This document shows positions 22,273-32,181 of a DNA stretch of 44,651 nt, in pieces (position 1 is the stretch's first letter; each line of letters begins with the position of its first letter). The notes below the pieces were generated by a model that searched no databases, was not told where the DNA came from, and saw nothing but the letters and a program-made list of their open reading frames with translations. Source of the DNA: Chloroflexi bacterium HGW-Chloroflexi-10 (GTDB lineage Bacteria > Chloroflexota > Anaerolineae > Anaerolineales > Anaerolineaceae). The translations under genes and the position numbers were made by a program. Location of the stretch: positions 64,001-108,651 of the forward strand of contig PHBZ01000015.1 of NCBI GenBank assembly GCA_002840755.1, written 5' to 3'.

Positions 22273-25128
22273 TTATTGGGTAACTTCAAAACGAATTTCG
22301 GAACTGGTGGTGAGGTTGCCTGCCAGATCGGTTACATTCACTGCCAGCGTGTGTGTGCCAATAGCAACATTGACAGGGAAACTATATGGCATTTCGCTGA
22401 GTTTTCCAAGGCTGCGGCCATCCAATACCCACTCCACTTCAAGGATTCCCAGGTTGTCGCTAACGTCCACTTGCAGAGTAATATTGCTCTGAATGGAACG
22501 CGGTACACTGGTATTGGCATTCGGGTAGGCTATGCGGGCTATCGGGGATGTATTATCCACTGAAACCTGAATGGTGTGTAATTCAAAACTTTGATCACTA
22601 CGAATTACCTGCAATCGCAGTGCATATAACCCATCGCTGAAAGCAGTGGTGTCCCATTCCGCTAACAGGCGTTTATTACGCGCGGTATTTACTTCATCAC
22701 CAATTTGCTGCCAGGATTGTGGATTTAATCCCTGCCCGACCAGCACACGGTAACTGACGAAATTTTCCCCAGCGGCCACTCCGCTTATTGAAACAGTTCC
22801 ACTGAGAAAACTGTAATTACCCGGTGCGGTTAATTGAACCGAATCGGAAGGCAACGGCGCCTGGATAGCATCATAATTTTGAGGAGGCAGCAGAATGCCA
22901 GTTTGCAAGGCCCATCCCTGAGCTTCATCCGGGATAATCATGTAGGTGCGCTCTTCGATCAGATCAGGCGGTGTGAATACGGTGGCGAGAAGGTTGGTTT
23001 CGCGGTTTATCTGATAATTTTTGTAGAGATTATCATATCCAACCGGTTGAGTGCCATCCAAAAATCGTTCGATGACCGTACTGGGACATTCCCTGGTGGG
23101 CAACAAACCAGATAAATTGCAGACAGTGATTTCACTGATCCCGGAAGGTGTTTGCCAGGTTTGGACTGCTTCGTCCTGGTGTAACCATTGCATGAGAGCA
23201 TACCAGACAGCCCCTGCAATTTTGGGATCGAGTGTTGTTTCCTGTGTGGGTGAACCCATCCAGACCACAGTCGTATATTGCGGAGTGTATCCGGCGGTCC
23301 ATACTTCTTGATTGGAATGAACCGTACCAAATTTTGCACCAGCCGGACGGCCAATTTCCAAAAGGTTGGGATGACCCAGGGTTAATCGCCGTTCGTATTC
23401 ATCCTGGAGCATATCATGAACCAGGAAGGCTACCTGTTCACTGACGATGGCTTGCGAGTCCGGGGTAATGTGAGTGTACCAATCCTGTCCATTATAAGAT
23501 TCAACTTGCAGAATGGATACTGGTTGAATCTGCCCGGAGTCCGGATCATTTACACCATAGCGGGTACCTAGGGTAGCGAATGTGCTGTAAAGCTGGGCAA
23601 TTTCCAAAATATTGGCGCTTTCTCCCTGGAATAAGAGGTCGTCCCCTGCTTTGGCTTCAGCGTTGCTTAAGCCAAAGGAGGAAGCACTGCGCCAGATCAG
23701 CTCTCCACCCAATTGTTGGTAAAGCCGGTTAATGGCTGGCATAATATCATTGGTTAAGGCTGTTCTCAGGCGTAAGGGCCCACGATAATCGGAAGCGGGG
23801 ATAGATTCATCCAGGTAGGCAGTGGGTAAACTGTCCGGAATATCCCAAACCTGACTGGCTGGGCTAAATCCGCGCGCAAAGGCATTGACTGCCAGTAAAG
23901 GGGTTAAACTGGAACCTGCCTGGTGGGTGGTAAGAATTGCAGTTTCCTGGTGACCATCCATGTCTCCGACGAATGCCAGTATTTGTCCGTTATTGGGATT
24001 GAAAATAATGGCACTGCCTACCAGGTTATCCACCTGTAAAGTGCTGGTATTGCCAGGTAACAAACGCTCTGGAGCACAGGTGAGGTTTTGTGATTCCTGG
24101 CCGGAGAGACGTTCCAGTTGGGTTTGCAGGGTACAATTGACTGCCTCTTGAAATTGGGCATCCAGGCTGGTAATGACACGAAAACCGCCCAATTCCACAC
24201 GGTCTCTGCCGTATTTTTCGTATAACTGGTTGATTACCATACGTGAAAATGTACGATACTGTTCATTAATAAGGGTTGGCGGCTCCTGAATGGAAACTTC
24301 AGTCAGGATAATTTGCTCATATTCAGCAGCTGTAAGGATACCCACTTCCTTTAGTTCTGTTAGAAAAGCCTGTTGATTTTCCCGTGCAGCGGGGATGGAA
24401 TCGAGGGGGTTGAGCGCCGGGGTAAGCGATACCGAAACCAGCATGGCCGCTTCAGCGGCTGAGAGTTGGCTGGCTCCTTTCCCAAAATATAATTGTGCGG
24501 CGTTATCTGCTCCAATGCTCAGATGTCCATATGGGGTACTGTTTATAAACCATTCCAGAACCTGGGTACGACCATATTCACGGACGATTTGAGCAGCCAG
24601 TATCCGCATACGGATTGAACGCTGTAAACCGGGTTTGTCTTGCCAGAGTAATAGACGGTCTACCAATTTTTCAGCAATGGTCACCGGGGTACTGGCTTCA
24701 AACCATTGAGTAGTGTAACCGGGGCTTTCCCAAAAATCCGGTTGGTAGGCAGCCACGGTATATTGCACCAGGTAGGGACTATGAAATTCTGCGTTATTCG
24801 GATCGATGGGCAGAAAACGTCGTGAATTTCCAGGGTTTTCTAAACGATATAACTCGTTTTGCTCACTGCGATCTAACAAGACAGTGGGGTTTAGCAAAAG
24901 CCCATTCTCAGGATCCAGCGAAATTTCCAACCATTCTATTGCGGGTAAATCATGTGTAATCTGAACCGCATACCAACCGGCAGCAACCGGCAAGACGGCA
25001 AAACAGATGAAAAAAATGGTGAGTAAAACGGTGAATCCACGGCGTAAATGGCGACGGGTTTGAATTTTCCCAGCATTTCTTTTCCGTTTACGTTGTTGGA
25101 TTAATAAAAACGTTTTTAGGCGTGTCAT
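22273..25128 (-). CDS. class A penicillin-binding protein homologue lacking catalytic motifs
   Basis: The 951-residue protein has a cytoplasmic basic tail, one membrane anchor (about 33-55), a GT51 transglycosylase-like domain (about 110-275), a transpeptidase-like domain (about 365-660) and Ig-like repeats to the end. GT51 landmarks LEWFIN, NAAQLYFGKGASQLSAAEAA are kept. The ED of the catalytic EDxxF/W is replaced by YQ (128-129). In the transpeptidase, SxxK reads SSLT (406-409), SxN reads DIM (461-463), KTGT reads KFGT (599-602). Thus neither activity should survive. It is a full-length intact frame, so probably a working pseudoenzyme. It follows the TPR gene after one base. Confidence 0.85.
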   Translation of the reverse strand: MTRLKTFLLIQQRKRKRNAGKIQTRRHLRRGFTVLLTIFFICFAVLPVAAGWYAVQITHDLPAIEWLEISLDPENGLLLNPTVLLDRSEQNELYRLENPGNSRRFLPIDPNNAEFHSPYLVQYTVAAYQPDFWESPGYTTQWFEASTPVTIAEKLVDRLLLWQDKPGLQRSIRMRILAAQIVREYGRTQVLEWFINSTPYGHLSIGADNAAQLYFGKGASQLSAAEAAMLVSVSLTPALNPLDSIPAARENQQAFLTELKEVGILTAAEYEQIILTEVSIQEPPTLINEQYRTFSRMVINQLYEKYGRDRVELGGFRVITSLDAQFQEAVNCTLQTQLERLSGQESQNLTCAPERLLPGNTSTLQVDNLVGSAIIFNPNNGQILAFVGDMDGHQETAILTTHQAGSSLTPLLAVNAFARGFSPASQVWDIPDSLPTAYLDESIPASDYRGPLRLRTALTNDIMPAINRLYQQLGGELIWRSASSFGLSNAEAKAGDDLLFQGESANILEIAQLYSTFATLGTRYGVNDPDSGQIQPVSILQVESYNGQDWYTHITPDSQAIVSEQVAFLVHDMLQDEYERRLTLGHPNLLEIGRPAGAKFGTVHSNQEVWTAGYTPQYTTVVWMGSPTQETTLDPKIAGAVWYALMQWLHQDEAVQTWQTPSGISEITVCNLSGLLPTRECPSTVIERFLDGTQPVGYDNLYKNYQINRETNLLATVFTPPDLIEERTYMIIPDEAQGWALQTGILLPPQNYDAIQAPLPSDSVQLTAPGNYSFLSGTVSISGVAAGENFVSYRVLVGQGLNPQSWQQIGDEVNTARNKRLLAEWDTTAFSDGLYALRLQVIRSDQSFELHTIQVSVDNTSPIARIAYPNANTSVPRSIQSNITLQVDVSDNLGILEVEWVLDGRSLGKLSEMPYSFPVNVAIGTHTLAVNVTDLAGNLTTSSEIRFEVTQ

Positions 25129-25129
25129 G

Positions 25130-26977
25130 TTAAGATCTGGGGGTTGGAGAAGGGGTTCGGGTTGGCATGCGCGTAGTTGTATTTCTCAAAGTCGGTTTTG
25201 AGGTAGGCGTAAGTGTCGTTGTTTTACCTTGAGTCTGTCTGAGGGTAGGGGTAATCGTTATGGTACTGCTGGGGGCTGGTGTGGCGGTATAGTATTTTTC
25301 CAGGTAAGCCTCAGCTGTGGCTTTCCAGACCGGGTCTATGGAATCTGGCGGTAATTCAAGCATGCGTTCCCAGTCCTGTTGGGCTACTTTGTTATCCAGG
25401 GCTTCGAGAGCTAACGCACGATTAAAGAACATACGCGCTAATTGGATATCATCCTCAGCCAATTTCTGACATTCACCGGCCTGTTGGTATGAATTACCGG
25501 GCCGTTCCAGAAGGAGAAGAGTTTCACTCAGTAGAATACAGGCATCATAGGATGTGGGCTGGATTTCGAAGGCCATGGAAAAATCCTCCAATGCATTCTC
25601 ATTCTCTTGCTGTTCCAAATAAAGTTGACCACGGATCAGATAAATATCCACCTGGAATTTATCCAGGGAAATGGCCTGGGTGAACGTTTCCAGTGCTTTT
25701 TCAGGTAAGTCATTGGCGGCATAGGCGCGTCCGAGCCAGGCAATAGCTTGCGCGTCTTTTGTTTTTGTATAGGCAGTATAGATATATAAAGGATCGAGCG
25801 CTTCTTTTACTTTGCCGGATTTTAAGTATACCTCTCCGAGGAAGCGATAGGCTTCTAAAGAGGTTATATCCTTCTGGCTGGCGGCAAGTGCATAAATTTC
25901 AGCTTTATTAAAATCTTCTTCCGCCAATGCCAAGCGTCCTAACCCCAGGGAAACCAGCGGAGAATCCGGTAGGAGTTCGTCAGCTATTTCCAGATTTTCG
26001 GCAGCCTGGTCCAGATCATCCACATCCAGATAATAAGAGGCTAAAACAAGATAGGCTTCACCCATATTAGGATCCAGTTGAACAGCGTTTTGCATGTCAT
26101 TGATAGGTTCCTCATAGGAGTCCGGATTTAGAGATAATTTGGCGCGAGCGCGGCCAAAATATGCTGGCCCAAAACTGGCATCCAAACTGATCGCCTGGTT
26201 GTAAGCTGTAATGGCGTTTTGGAAATTGCCAGACATGTACTCAGCTTCGCCTAAATAGAAATAGATATCAGGAGCATTTGGCTCACTACTGATTGTTTGC
26301 TCAAAATATTCGATCGCTCTTGTGTATTCCTGGCGTTGGAAAGCCCGCATAGCGATGCTGTATGCTTCGATGACATTGTGTGGGGTGCTCACATACAAGG
26401 GTGTGGGGGTGTAGGTAATTTGCAGACCTGCCCAGGGAGGGGTGGGACCGATATAGACAGGTGTAGGTGTTTCCACTTTAGTAGGCTGCGGTGGAAATGT
26501 AGGGGTTGCCTGAGCGGTACCCAAAACAATTTGAGGACGGCGAAACAGAGTCAAACGGTCCGAATTAACAAAGAAATAGATAGCTACGGAAATTATTACA
26601 ATACCTAATAAGGAAAGAGCAATCATTTGCCAGGGTATCTTAATTTTTTCTTTTTCCGAGCCGGCAGCTACCGGTGGCTGCCAGGACCGTTTTTGTAAAT
26701 CCAGAGGAACGATCATTTCCGGGTCGGGTGGTAAATCGCCCAGAAGGATTAAGCCGCGCCGCGCGGCGGAGTTTTTAGGGTCAATTTGTAAGACCTGATT
26801 TAAGCAATAACGTCTTTCTTTCGTACTGGTCACAACTGCGCTCATCCATAACCAGTAATCCGCATTTTGTTGGTTTTGGCGTAACAGACGCGTTAATAAG
26901 TCTTTGGCGCGTTTATTATTGCCTTCCTGCATAGCGGTTAAGACTTCATTATATATTTTTTCATCCGCAGTCGTCAT
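25130..26977 (-). CDS. membrane-anchored TPR protein
   Basis: The 615-residue protein has a short N-terminal TPR-like region (residues 1-75), one membrane segment (about 115-137), a Thr/Pro linker, and about nine tetratricopeptide repeats (about 205-550) such as AIEYFEQTISSEPNAPDIYF and AITAYNQAISLDASFGPAYF. A low-complexity Thr/Pro/Ser tail ends it. The N-terminal part is inside and the TPR array outside. It is a scaffold, probably for the PBP-like protein whose gene starts one base after its stop. No ribosome site precedes the ATG; a promoter with its -10 box six bases upstream suggests leaderless translation. Confidence 0.85.
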   Translation of the reverse strand: MTTADEKIYNEVLTAMQEGNNKRAKDLLTRLLRQNQQNADYWLWMSAVVTSTKERRYCLNQVLQIDPKNSAARRGLILLGDLPPDPEMIVPLDLQKRSWQPPVAAGSEKEKIKIPWQMIALSLLGIVIISVAIYFFVNSDRLTLFRRPQIVLGTAQATPTFPPQPTKVETPTPVYIGPTPPWAGLQITYTPTPLYVSTPHNVIEAYSIAMRAFQRQEYTRAIEYFEQTISSEPNAPDIYFYLGEAEYMSGNFQNAITAYNQAISLDASFGPAYFGRARAKLSLNPDSYEEPINDMQNAVQLDPNMGEAYLVLASYYLDVDDLDQAAENLEIADELLPDSPLVSLGLGRLALAEEDFNKAEIYALAASQKDITSLEAYRFLGEVYLKSGKVKEALDPLYIYTAYTKTKDAQAIAWLGRAYAANDLPEKALETFTQAISLDKFQVDIYLIRGQLYLEQQENENALEDFSMAFEIQPTSYDACILLSETLLLLERPGNSYQQAGECQKLAEDDIQLARMFFNRALALEALDNKVAQQDWERMLELPPDSIDPVWKATAEAYLEKYYTATPAPSSTITITPTLRQTQGKTTTLTPTSKPTLRNTTTRMPTRTPSPTPRS

Positions 26978-26983
26978 GAGTTG

Positions 26984-27012
26984 AGTTTAGCACAGCCTTG
27001 GAGAGACGACAA
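26984..27012 (-). promoter_or_regulatory. putative promoter of the TPR-PBP operon
   Basis: On the minus strand TTGTCG (27012-27007), a 17-base spacer and TAAACT (26989-26984) resemble a sigma-70-type promoter. The expected start of transcription falls at or next to the ATG at 26977, so the message may be leaderless. Confidence 0.4.
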
Positions 27013-27248
27013 GTTTCAAATGACTATCAACCTGCGCTACAAAAGAAGTAGTATAGATTCATGTATTACTATGCAAAATTTTCAAAAAGCTGACTGCGCA
27101 GTAAGTCAAAGGAAAACATTTGGTCAGAAATTAAAGGATTACTGATCCGGAACAATAAACTCGCTTGAGAGAGTCCGGACATGCCATACAAGTTGCCCTG
27201 GTTGTTGAACACACATCAGCATATATTGTTCATGGTATGATTAATGGC

Positions 27249-28223
27249 ATGAGGAAACGAAAACCAAACTTAAAAACACTCATTCTTTTGAGCATTGTGT
27301 CCTTGTTTGCACTGGCAGCATGCACTGCTCAATCTACATTGTTATTGCCGGACAGTATAAATACATCGGTTCCGGCTACGGTAACGCTTGGTCCAACTAA
27401 CACACCGACACCAACCGTACCGGCCACTCCGGTTATATCACCAACACCGCTGCCTTCTCCCACGCCAACTCCACGTGTCCATCAGGTAAAAACTGGTGAA
27501 ACCTTAGGTGGCATAGCCTTTCATTATGGCGTTTCATTGGATGCATTGTTAAAACTAAACCCTGAGGTGAACCCAAATGCAATGAGTTCCGGAATTTCGG
27601 TTCTTATACCTTACGAGACCTTGCCGCCGGCTAATCAGACACCGTTACCAACGGCAATCACTCTCCCATTGGAAGGCCTGCATTGTGTCCCATCCACTGA
27701 GCAGGGAGTCTGGTGTTTTACCTGGGCTTTCAATAATTCAACAGAGGATTTGGAAGATCTGATCATTAATTTTAATCTGGCTGGCCTGGATGGAGAGCCG
27801 GTTTATTCTTTGCAGACGGCAGCTTTGTTAAATATAGCCCGATCAGGTGAGAAAATTCCTGCAATGGTCTATTTCGCCCCTGAGATGCCACAACCATTTC
27901 AAACCAGTGCCCAATTTGTTTCGGCCATTCCGGTAGATAGTACTGATCGTTACGCAGCTATCAATTTAGAGGATATATCCTCGACGATTAATTCGTTGGG
28001 AGATACGGCAGAAGTTTCGGGAAAATATAGCGCATCTCAACCGGTTAAATTGATCTGGTTGGCGGCCGTAGCCCTGGATATTGATGGAAAAATTATAGGA
28101 ATGCGTCGTTGGGAAATTCAAACCAGCGAGGCTCATTTAAATGGTGAGTTTAAATTTCCGGTATACGCCGCTGGAATTACACCAATTGAGCAGGTATTGG
28201 TACTGGGCGAAGCACAACCCTGA
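27249..28223 (+). CDS. LysM domain lipoprotein
   Basis: The 324-residue protein has a lipoprotein signal (MRKRKPNLKTLILLS, then LFALAAC), a Thr/Pro-rich linker, a LysM domain (VKTGETLGGIAFHYGVSLDA, LLKLNPEVNPNAMSSG, ISVLIPY) and a C-terminal beta-rich domain of about 190 residues that resembles FxLYD-type modules. LysM binds peptidoglycan, so the protein should sit at the cell wall. I choose ATG at 27249 because the signal peptide begins there; 27237 is possible, and neither has a strong ribosome site. It is divergent from the TPR gene. Confidence 0.8.
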   Translation: MRKRKPNLKTLILLSIVSLFALAACTAQSTLLLPDSINTSVPATVTLGPTNTPTPTVPATPVISPTPLPSPTPTPRVHQVKTGETLGGIAFHYGVSLDALLKLNPEVNPNAMSSGISVLIPYETLPPANQTPLPTAITLPLEGLHCVPSTEQGVWCFTWAFNNSTEDLEDLIINFNLAGLDGEPVYSLQTAALLNIARSGEKIPAMVYFAPEMPQPFQTSAQFVSAIPVDSTDRYAAINLEDISSTINSLGDTAEVSGKYSASQPVKLIWLAAVALDIDGKIIGMRRWEIQTSEAHLNGEFKFPVYAAGITPIEQVLVLGEAQP

Positions 28224-28251
28224 TATCTGATTGAAAAAAAATATAAAAAAA

Positions 28252-28282
28252 CTGTCCGTTTCTTTTTGGACAGCCTTTTTAA
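28252..28282. terminator. terminator between convergent lipoprotein genes
   Basis: CTGTCC (28252-28257) pairs with GGACAG (28268-28273), followed by CCTTTTT on the + strand and preceded by an A-rich run that gives T-runs on the minus strand. It can serve both genes. Confidence 0.75.
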
Positions 28283-28303
28283 GTTTATTTGGAAACAGTA
28301 AGA

Positions 28304-29764
28304 TTATTTATATTGCCAGATTAAGTAATTATCCATCACACAAATTGGTTCGGATGAAGGAACATTCAAGCAGGCTTTATAAGCAATGAGAGTTCCGCTT
28401 TCCACGGTTGGGTTGGCCTGTAAAATCAAATTACTGTGTCCGTATGTATCCGTTGGCGGAAAGTTAAACGTGCGCTGGCTGCCGTCTGGCAGGGTTAATT
28501 GCAAATCAGCTTCGACATCAGCAATGGGCGTTTTGTTCTTACTGCGGAGTAAAACCAGTTCAAGGATTTGTTCTTCACCTGGGCCAACTGTGGGCGCTTT
28601 TTCATTAATTTGCATGTTGACACTGTTTGGAGAAAACTGGAAGGTGGCGACCATGTCCGGGGAAAGCCCCAGGCTTTTTAAATACTGTTCACCGAGAGAC
28701 GCCATGCGTACTTTTTGCCCCTCAGGTGCGTTTGGAACATAATCCAGGCAATAATTGTGGAAACATTGGCGGGCGATATCACCTTCCATAAACACTTCGC
28801 TCAAGGGGTTTCCGGAAAAATCACGGCCGCCGTGATTTGCAATAAACTGGTCAAACACAATTGGAACATGATATCCATTTGGTCCATCCACGTTATAAAA
28901 TACCATCTGATTATTCTGATCATATTGTTGTGGACCTGGAGATATAAGCGGGAAACCAAGTCTTACCGGAACATCCAGCAAGCGGATACTTTGCGGCTGA
29001 TTTGGATCGCCCACGATGACAGCATTCTGATAAACCTGTTGAAGCTGGTCATTTTCATAAGCAAATGCGCCTGTTAAAGGTTCTCCCAGGGAAGCCGGAT
29101 CAGAGAGATTAATCAGGAAGGGCATGAAAGGCAATTCAATATTTTCAGAGATAATCACTGCGTTTGTTCCCTTTCCTTTGAAACGACAGTGGACATCACA
29201 GGCATAAACACCATAGGCCAACAAATTAACATACCCTGAGGGGTCATCAATTCTGCGGTAAAAGCCAACGTTTTCAAAATATTGTTCTATACGTTGTTCC
29301 AATGTATTAAAGCGTACATCAGTAATTGGCATGCCAGCGTAAGTAGCCCCATAGAGCGAATCGTATAAAGGCAGGAACTCACTATAAATTTCGTGTCCGT
29401 TTACAATGCGCGCACCTTCACGTGGTGCTATCTGGGAAGGGCCTTCCTGAATGTCAAAGGCAGTCCCAAGCGGATAGAGTGAAAAACGTTCTACATTGGT
29501 TGCCAGCGGATTAAAACACATTAGAGCGTTTTCTGTATACTGGCATTGCAAATTTTTCCAATCAAATATCGCTGTGATGGCAGGCCCTAAAGTGCTTTCT
29601 GCTCCCAGATTCTGGTAGAACTCACGGAAGGTGCGGTCAATCTCTTCTATTCCTTCGATTTCATTGCTCTGAACACTCTGATTAGGGTTAGCAGAACAGG
29701 CAGATAGAAGGATAGTAATAAAAAATAGGTTGACTATCAGGAGAAAATTTCCTGATTTCCCCAT
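28304..29764 (-). CDS. lipoprotein of unknown function
   Basis: The 486-residue protein starts MGKSGNFLLIVNLFFITILL followed by SAC, a lipoprotein signal. The body has repeated elements of the form GPAI/GxPLTxxF with QYFEN or FERF-like segments (for example GLPITDVRF-like and FSGNPLSEVF), a pattern that recurs in large surface proteins of Chloroflexota. The C-terminal 110 residues resemble an Ig-like fold (VGPGEEQILELVLLRSKNK). I assign no function. AGGAGG precedes the ATG at 29764; the longer in-frame start at 29911 would spoil the signal peptide. Confidence 0.7.
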   Translation of the reverse strand: MGKSGNFLLIVNLFFITILLSACSANPNQSVQSNEIEGIEEIDRTFREFYQNLGAESTLGPAITAIFDWKNLQCQYTENALMCFNPLATNVERFSLYPLGTAFDIQEGPSQIAPREGARIVNGHEIYSEFLPLYDSLYGATYAGMPITDVRFNTLEQRIEQYFENVGFYRRIDDPSGYVNLLAYGVYACDVHCRFKGKGTNAVIISENIELPFMPFLINLSDPASLGEPLTGAFAYENDQLQQVYQNAVIVGDPNQPQSIRLLDVPVRLGFPLISPGPQQYDQNNQMVFYNVDGPNGYHVPIVFDQFIANHGGRDFSGNPLSEVFMEGDIARQCFHNYCLDYVPNAPEGQKVRMASLGEQYLKSLGLSPDMVATFQFSPNSVNMQINEKAPTVGPGEEQILELVLLRSKNKTPIADVEADLQLTLPDGSQRTFNFPPTDTYGHSNLILQANPTVESGTLIAYKACLNVPSSEPICVMDNYLIWQYK

Positions 29765-29980
29765 AGCGCCCGCCCTCCTAAGGAAAAACCTAGTGAATCC
29801 AAAAAGTTTCAGGTGAACTCCTCTGTTGATAATTTCCGGATTCGTTGAATAAGAAAAACAAAAAAACTTTAGTAATGCAAGAATTATACCAATAAAGGTA
29901 AAATAAAACAAACAAAAAAAGCAATCAGTTCCTTACTTAATGAGGAAAGCTTCCTTTAAAAGACTCACTTGAAGACCAAT

Positions 29981-30913
29981 TTATGACGTTTGTCGAATCC
30001 TGGGGTCGTTATCAATGGTCATCTGTAATCCAATTTCTAATGGAATGTGTGGCGCATAATTTAATTTCTCTCTAGCCTGGTTTAGGTTGGCACACATTCG
30101 GCCGGGTCCGCCGTCATTGCGTATATTATATACAATTTCAGGCTTTTTGCCGGTAATTTCCAATACCAGGCGGGTTAGTTCGCGTACGCCTGTTTCCCGG
30201 CCGCTGCCGATATTGATCGTTTGACGGTTGATTTCTGGTGCATTGGCGGCCATAGAGAGAGCCTGGACGACATCATCAATATAAACATAGTCACGGGTCT
30301 GGCTTCCATCTCCGTGGACGACCAGGGTTGCGTTTTGATAGGCCTGGCGCAAAAAATAGGGAATAACCGGTGGATGAGTAGGAGGTATTTGTTGGTGAGG
30401 TCCGTACGCATTAAAAATACGCAGGCAAACAGTTTCGATTCCCCACAGAGATCCGATGGTGTGTGTGTAATACTCTGCTGCCAGTTTGGAAACAGCGTAT
30501 GGTGAACGGGGATTGGGAATGGCTGTCTCTTTTACAGGTTGTTCGTTCTGGTTTCCATAGATAGCGCCAGAAGAGGCAAATACCACCCGTCGAACACCTA
30601 CATCGCGCATAGCTTCCATCAGGGTTACAGTGCCGCCTACATTCACCTGGTTGTATTCACGTGGATATAAAACTGATTCGGGGACAACTACTCGGGCAGC
30701 CAGGTGATAGACACAATCTATGTCTTGCAAAAGAGTCCAGAGTTTTGGGCGGTCGTTGATATCACCCCTGATAAACGACACATTTGGGGAAAGCGTGTCC
30801 GGATCACCCGTGGATAGATCATCCAATCCACGCACGGTATGACCCTGCTGAACGAGATGATTGGACAAGGCTGACCCTATAAAACCTGCTGCTCCGGTAA
30901 TTAAAAATCTCAT
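29981..30913 (-). CDS. NAD-dependent epimerase/dehydratase (UDP-glucose 4-epimerase-like)
   Basis: The 310-residue extended SDR protein begins MRFLITGAAGFIGSALSNHL (Rossmann GxxGxxG). It has LDDLSTGD, HLAARVVVPES, the catalytic Ser-Ala region VFASSGAIYG, the YAVSKLAAE motif with catalytic Tyr and Lys, and RIFNAYGPHQ. It is close to GalE-type and WbpP-type epimerases that act on UDP-sugars for surface glycans. The exact sugar is not fixed by the motifs. ATG at 30913 begins the Rossmann strand; the in-frame ATG at 30979 adds 22 unlikely residues. Confidence 0.88.
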   Translation of the reverse strand: MRFLITGAAGFIGSALSNHLVQQGHTVRGLDDLSTGDPDTLSPNVSFIRGDINDRPKLWTLLQDIDCVYHLAARVVVPESVLYPREYNQVNVGGTVTLMEAMRDVGVRRVVFASSGAIYGNQNEQPVKETAIPNPRSPYAVSKLAAEYYTHTIGSLWGIETVCLRIFNAYGPHQQIPPTHPPVIPYFLRQAYQNATLVVHGDGSQTRDYVYIDDVVQALSMAANAPEINRQTINIGSGRETGVRELTRLVLEITGKKPEIVYNIRNDGGPGRMCANLNQAREKLNYAPHIPLEIGLQMTIDNDPRIRQTS

Positions 30914-31085
30914 ATCTGCTTTTCCCTTTTTTCGGTGAAACTCATTATAGCATAAGCATTTTCTAATCAAAGCGAACAAATAAGCCGTTTTTATCTGATC
31001 GTAAATTGTCTCTTATACCAAAATAGCCTGGTGAGTATGGAATTGTTTATAATAGGTTAAGGAGTTATGACGGAAGGAAAAATGG

Positions 31086-32141
31086 ATGAAGCATATTATC
31101 AGCAGCTTTGTGCCCCAAGCGGGTAAGCACAGCGCTACCTGTTCAGTTCGCCAGTTATTAACCCATCATGGAATGATGCTGAGTGAGGAGATGATTTTTG
31201 GCCTTGCTTGTGGATTCCAATTTTATTATTTTGAATATAAGGGTATGAATTATCCTTTGATTGGCGGCCGGATTAAACCAAAAAACTTTGAAGAAAATTT
31301 TGCCAGACACAGCCGGATTGATCTTTTGGTGCATCGCTCACAAAGTGAACAAAAATCAATGAAACAAATCGTTGAAAATATCGTCCGCGACGAACCGGTG
31401 ATGGTGTATGTTGATATGGGTGAGTTGAGTTACCTGCATTTACCATCCGGATATCATAATGGGGCACATTCAGTTGTTGTTTTTGGGGTGGACGAAGAAG
31501 AGGGTATCATCTATCTATCCGATCGTGATCAAATCGGCTATGCAATCACTTATTCTCCGGAGGAGCAGCCGCAGGATTTTCACCAGGTGCCTATAGCAGA
31601 ATTTACCAAAGCACGTGCATCACGATACCGGCCGTTTCCACCCGAAAATGCATGGGTAGAATTAAACACAAAAACGTTAATCCAACCGCGCAGAAACCAG
31701 ATTTTTTCAGCCATTCGTGAGAATATGTACCATTATCTCAATCCGCCGCTGGAAAATATGGGGTTAAGTGGTATCCGTTTTTTTGCCCGTACATTAAACG
31801 AGTGGCAGTACTGGGGTGCCAACAAATTGCATGAATCGGCTTTCTATGCTTTCGTCAATATTGACCAGATTGGAGGAACGGGTGGGGGCGCGTTTCGTAA
31901 AATGTATGGCCAATTTCTGATCGAGAGCGCAATTATTGCAGCCTCTCCAGCATTAGGAGCAATTGGCGAGCAATTCTTATTTCTGGCAGAACAATGGGAT
32001 GACGTTGCCAAATTGTTTTATACCATTTATCAGGGAGAGCAGCCTGGTTTATTGGAAAATATTCAGGTGCATCTGGAGCAAATTTCCAGTTTTGAAGAAG
32101 GTCTGGCCAATCAATTGGTTACTGTTATAGGGACAGCATAA
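31086..32141 (+). CDS. BtrH N-terminal domain / DUF4872 protein
   Basis: The 351-residue protein has the BtrH_N domain (about residues 10-140), with Cys19 in HSATCSVRQLL, His128 in YHNGAHSVVVFGVD and a nearby Asp136 forming a papain-like triad. A DUF4872 helical domain (about 200-340) follows. BtrH moves an acyl group from a carrier protein onto an aminoglycoside in butirosin synthesis. No carrier protein or antibiotic cluster is seen here, so the acyl donor and acceptor are unknown. GGAAGG precedes the ATG; another ATG four bases earlier is out of frame. Confidence 0.8.
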   Translation: MKHIISSFVPQAGKHSATCSVRQLLTHHGMMLSEEMIFGLACGFQFYYFEYKGMNYPLIGGRIKPKNFEENFARHSRIDLLVHRSQSEQKSMKQIVENIVRDEPVMVYVDMGELSYLHLPSGYHNGAHSVVVFGVDEEEGIIYLSDRDQIGYAITYSPEEQPQDFHQVPIAEFTKARASRYRPFPPENAWVELNTKTLIQPRRNQIFSAIRENMYHYLNPPLENMGLSGIRFFARTLNEWQYWGANKLHESAFYAFVNIDQIGGTGGGAFRKMYGQFLIESAIIAASPALGAIGEQFLFLAEQWDDVAKLFYTIYQGEQPGLLENIQVHLEQISSFEEGLANQLVTVIGTA

Positions 32142-32181
32142 GCTTGCCTTGACTTTGAGGTTGTGTTTTCGGTTGCGTGCA

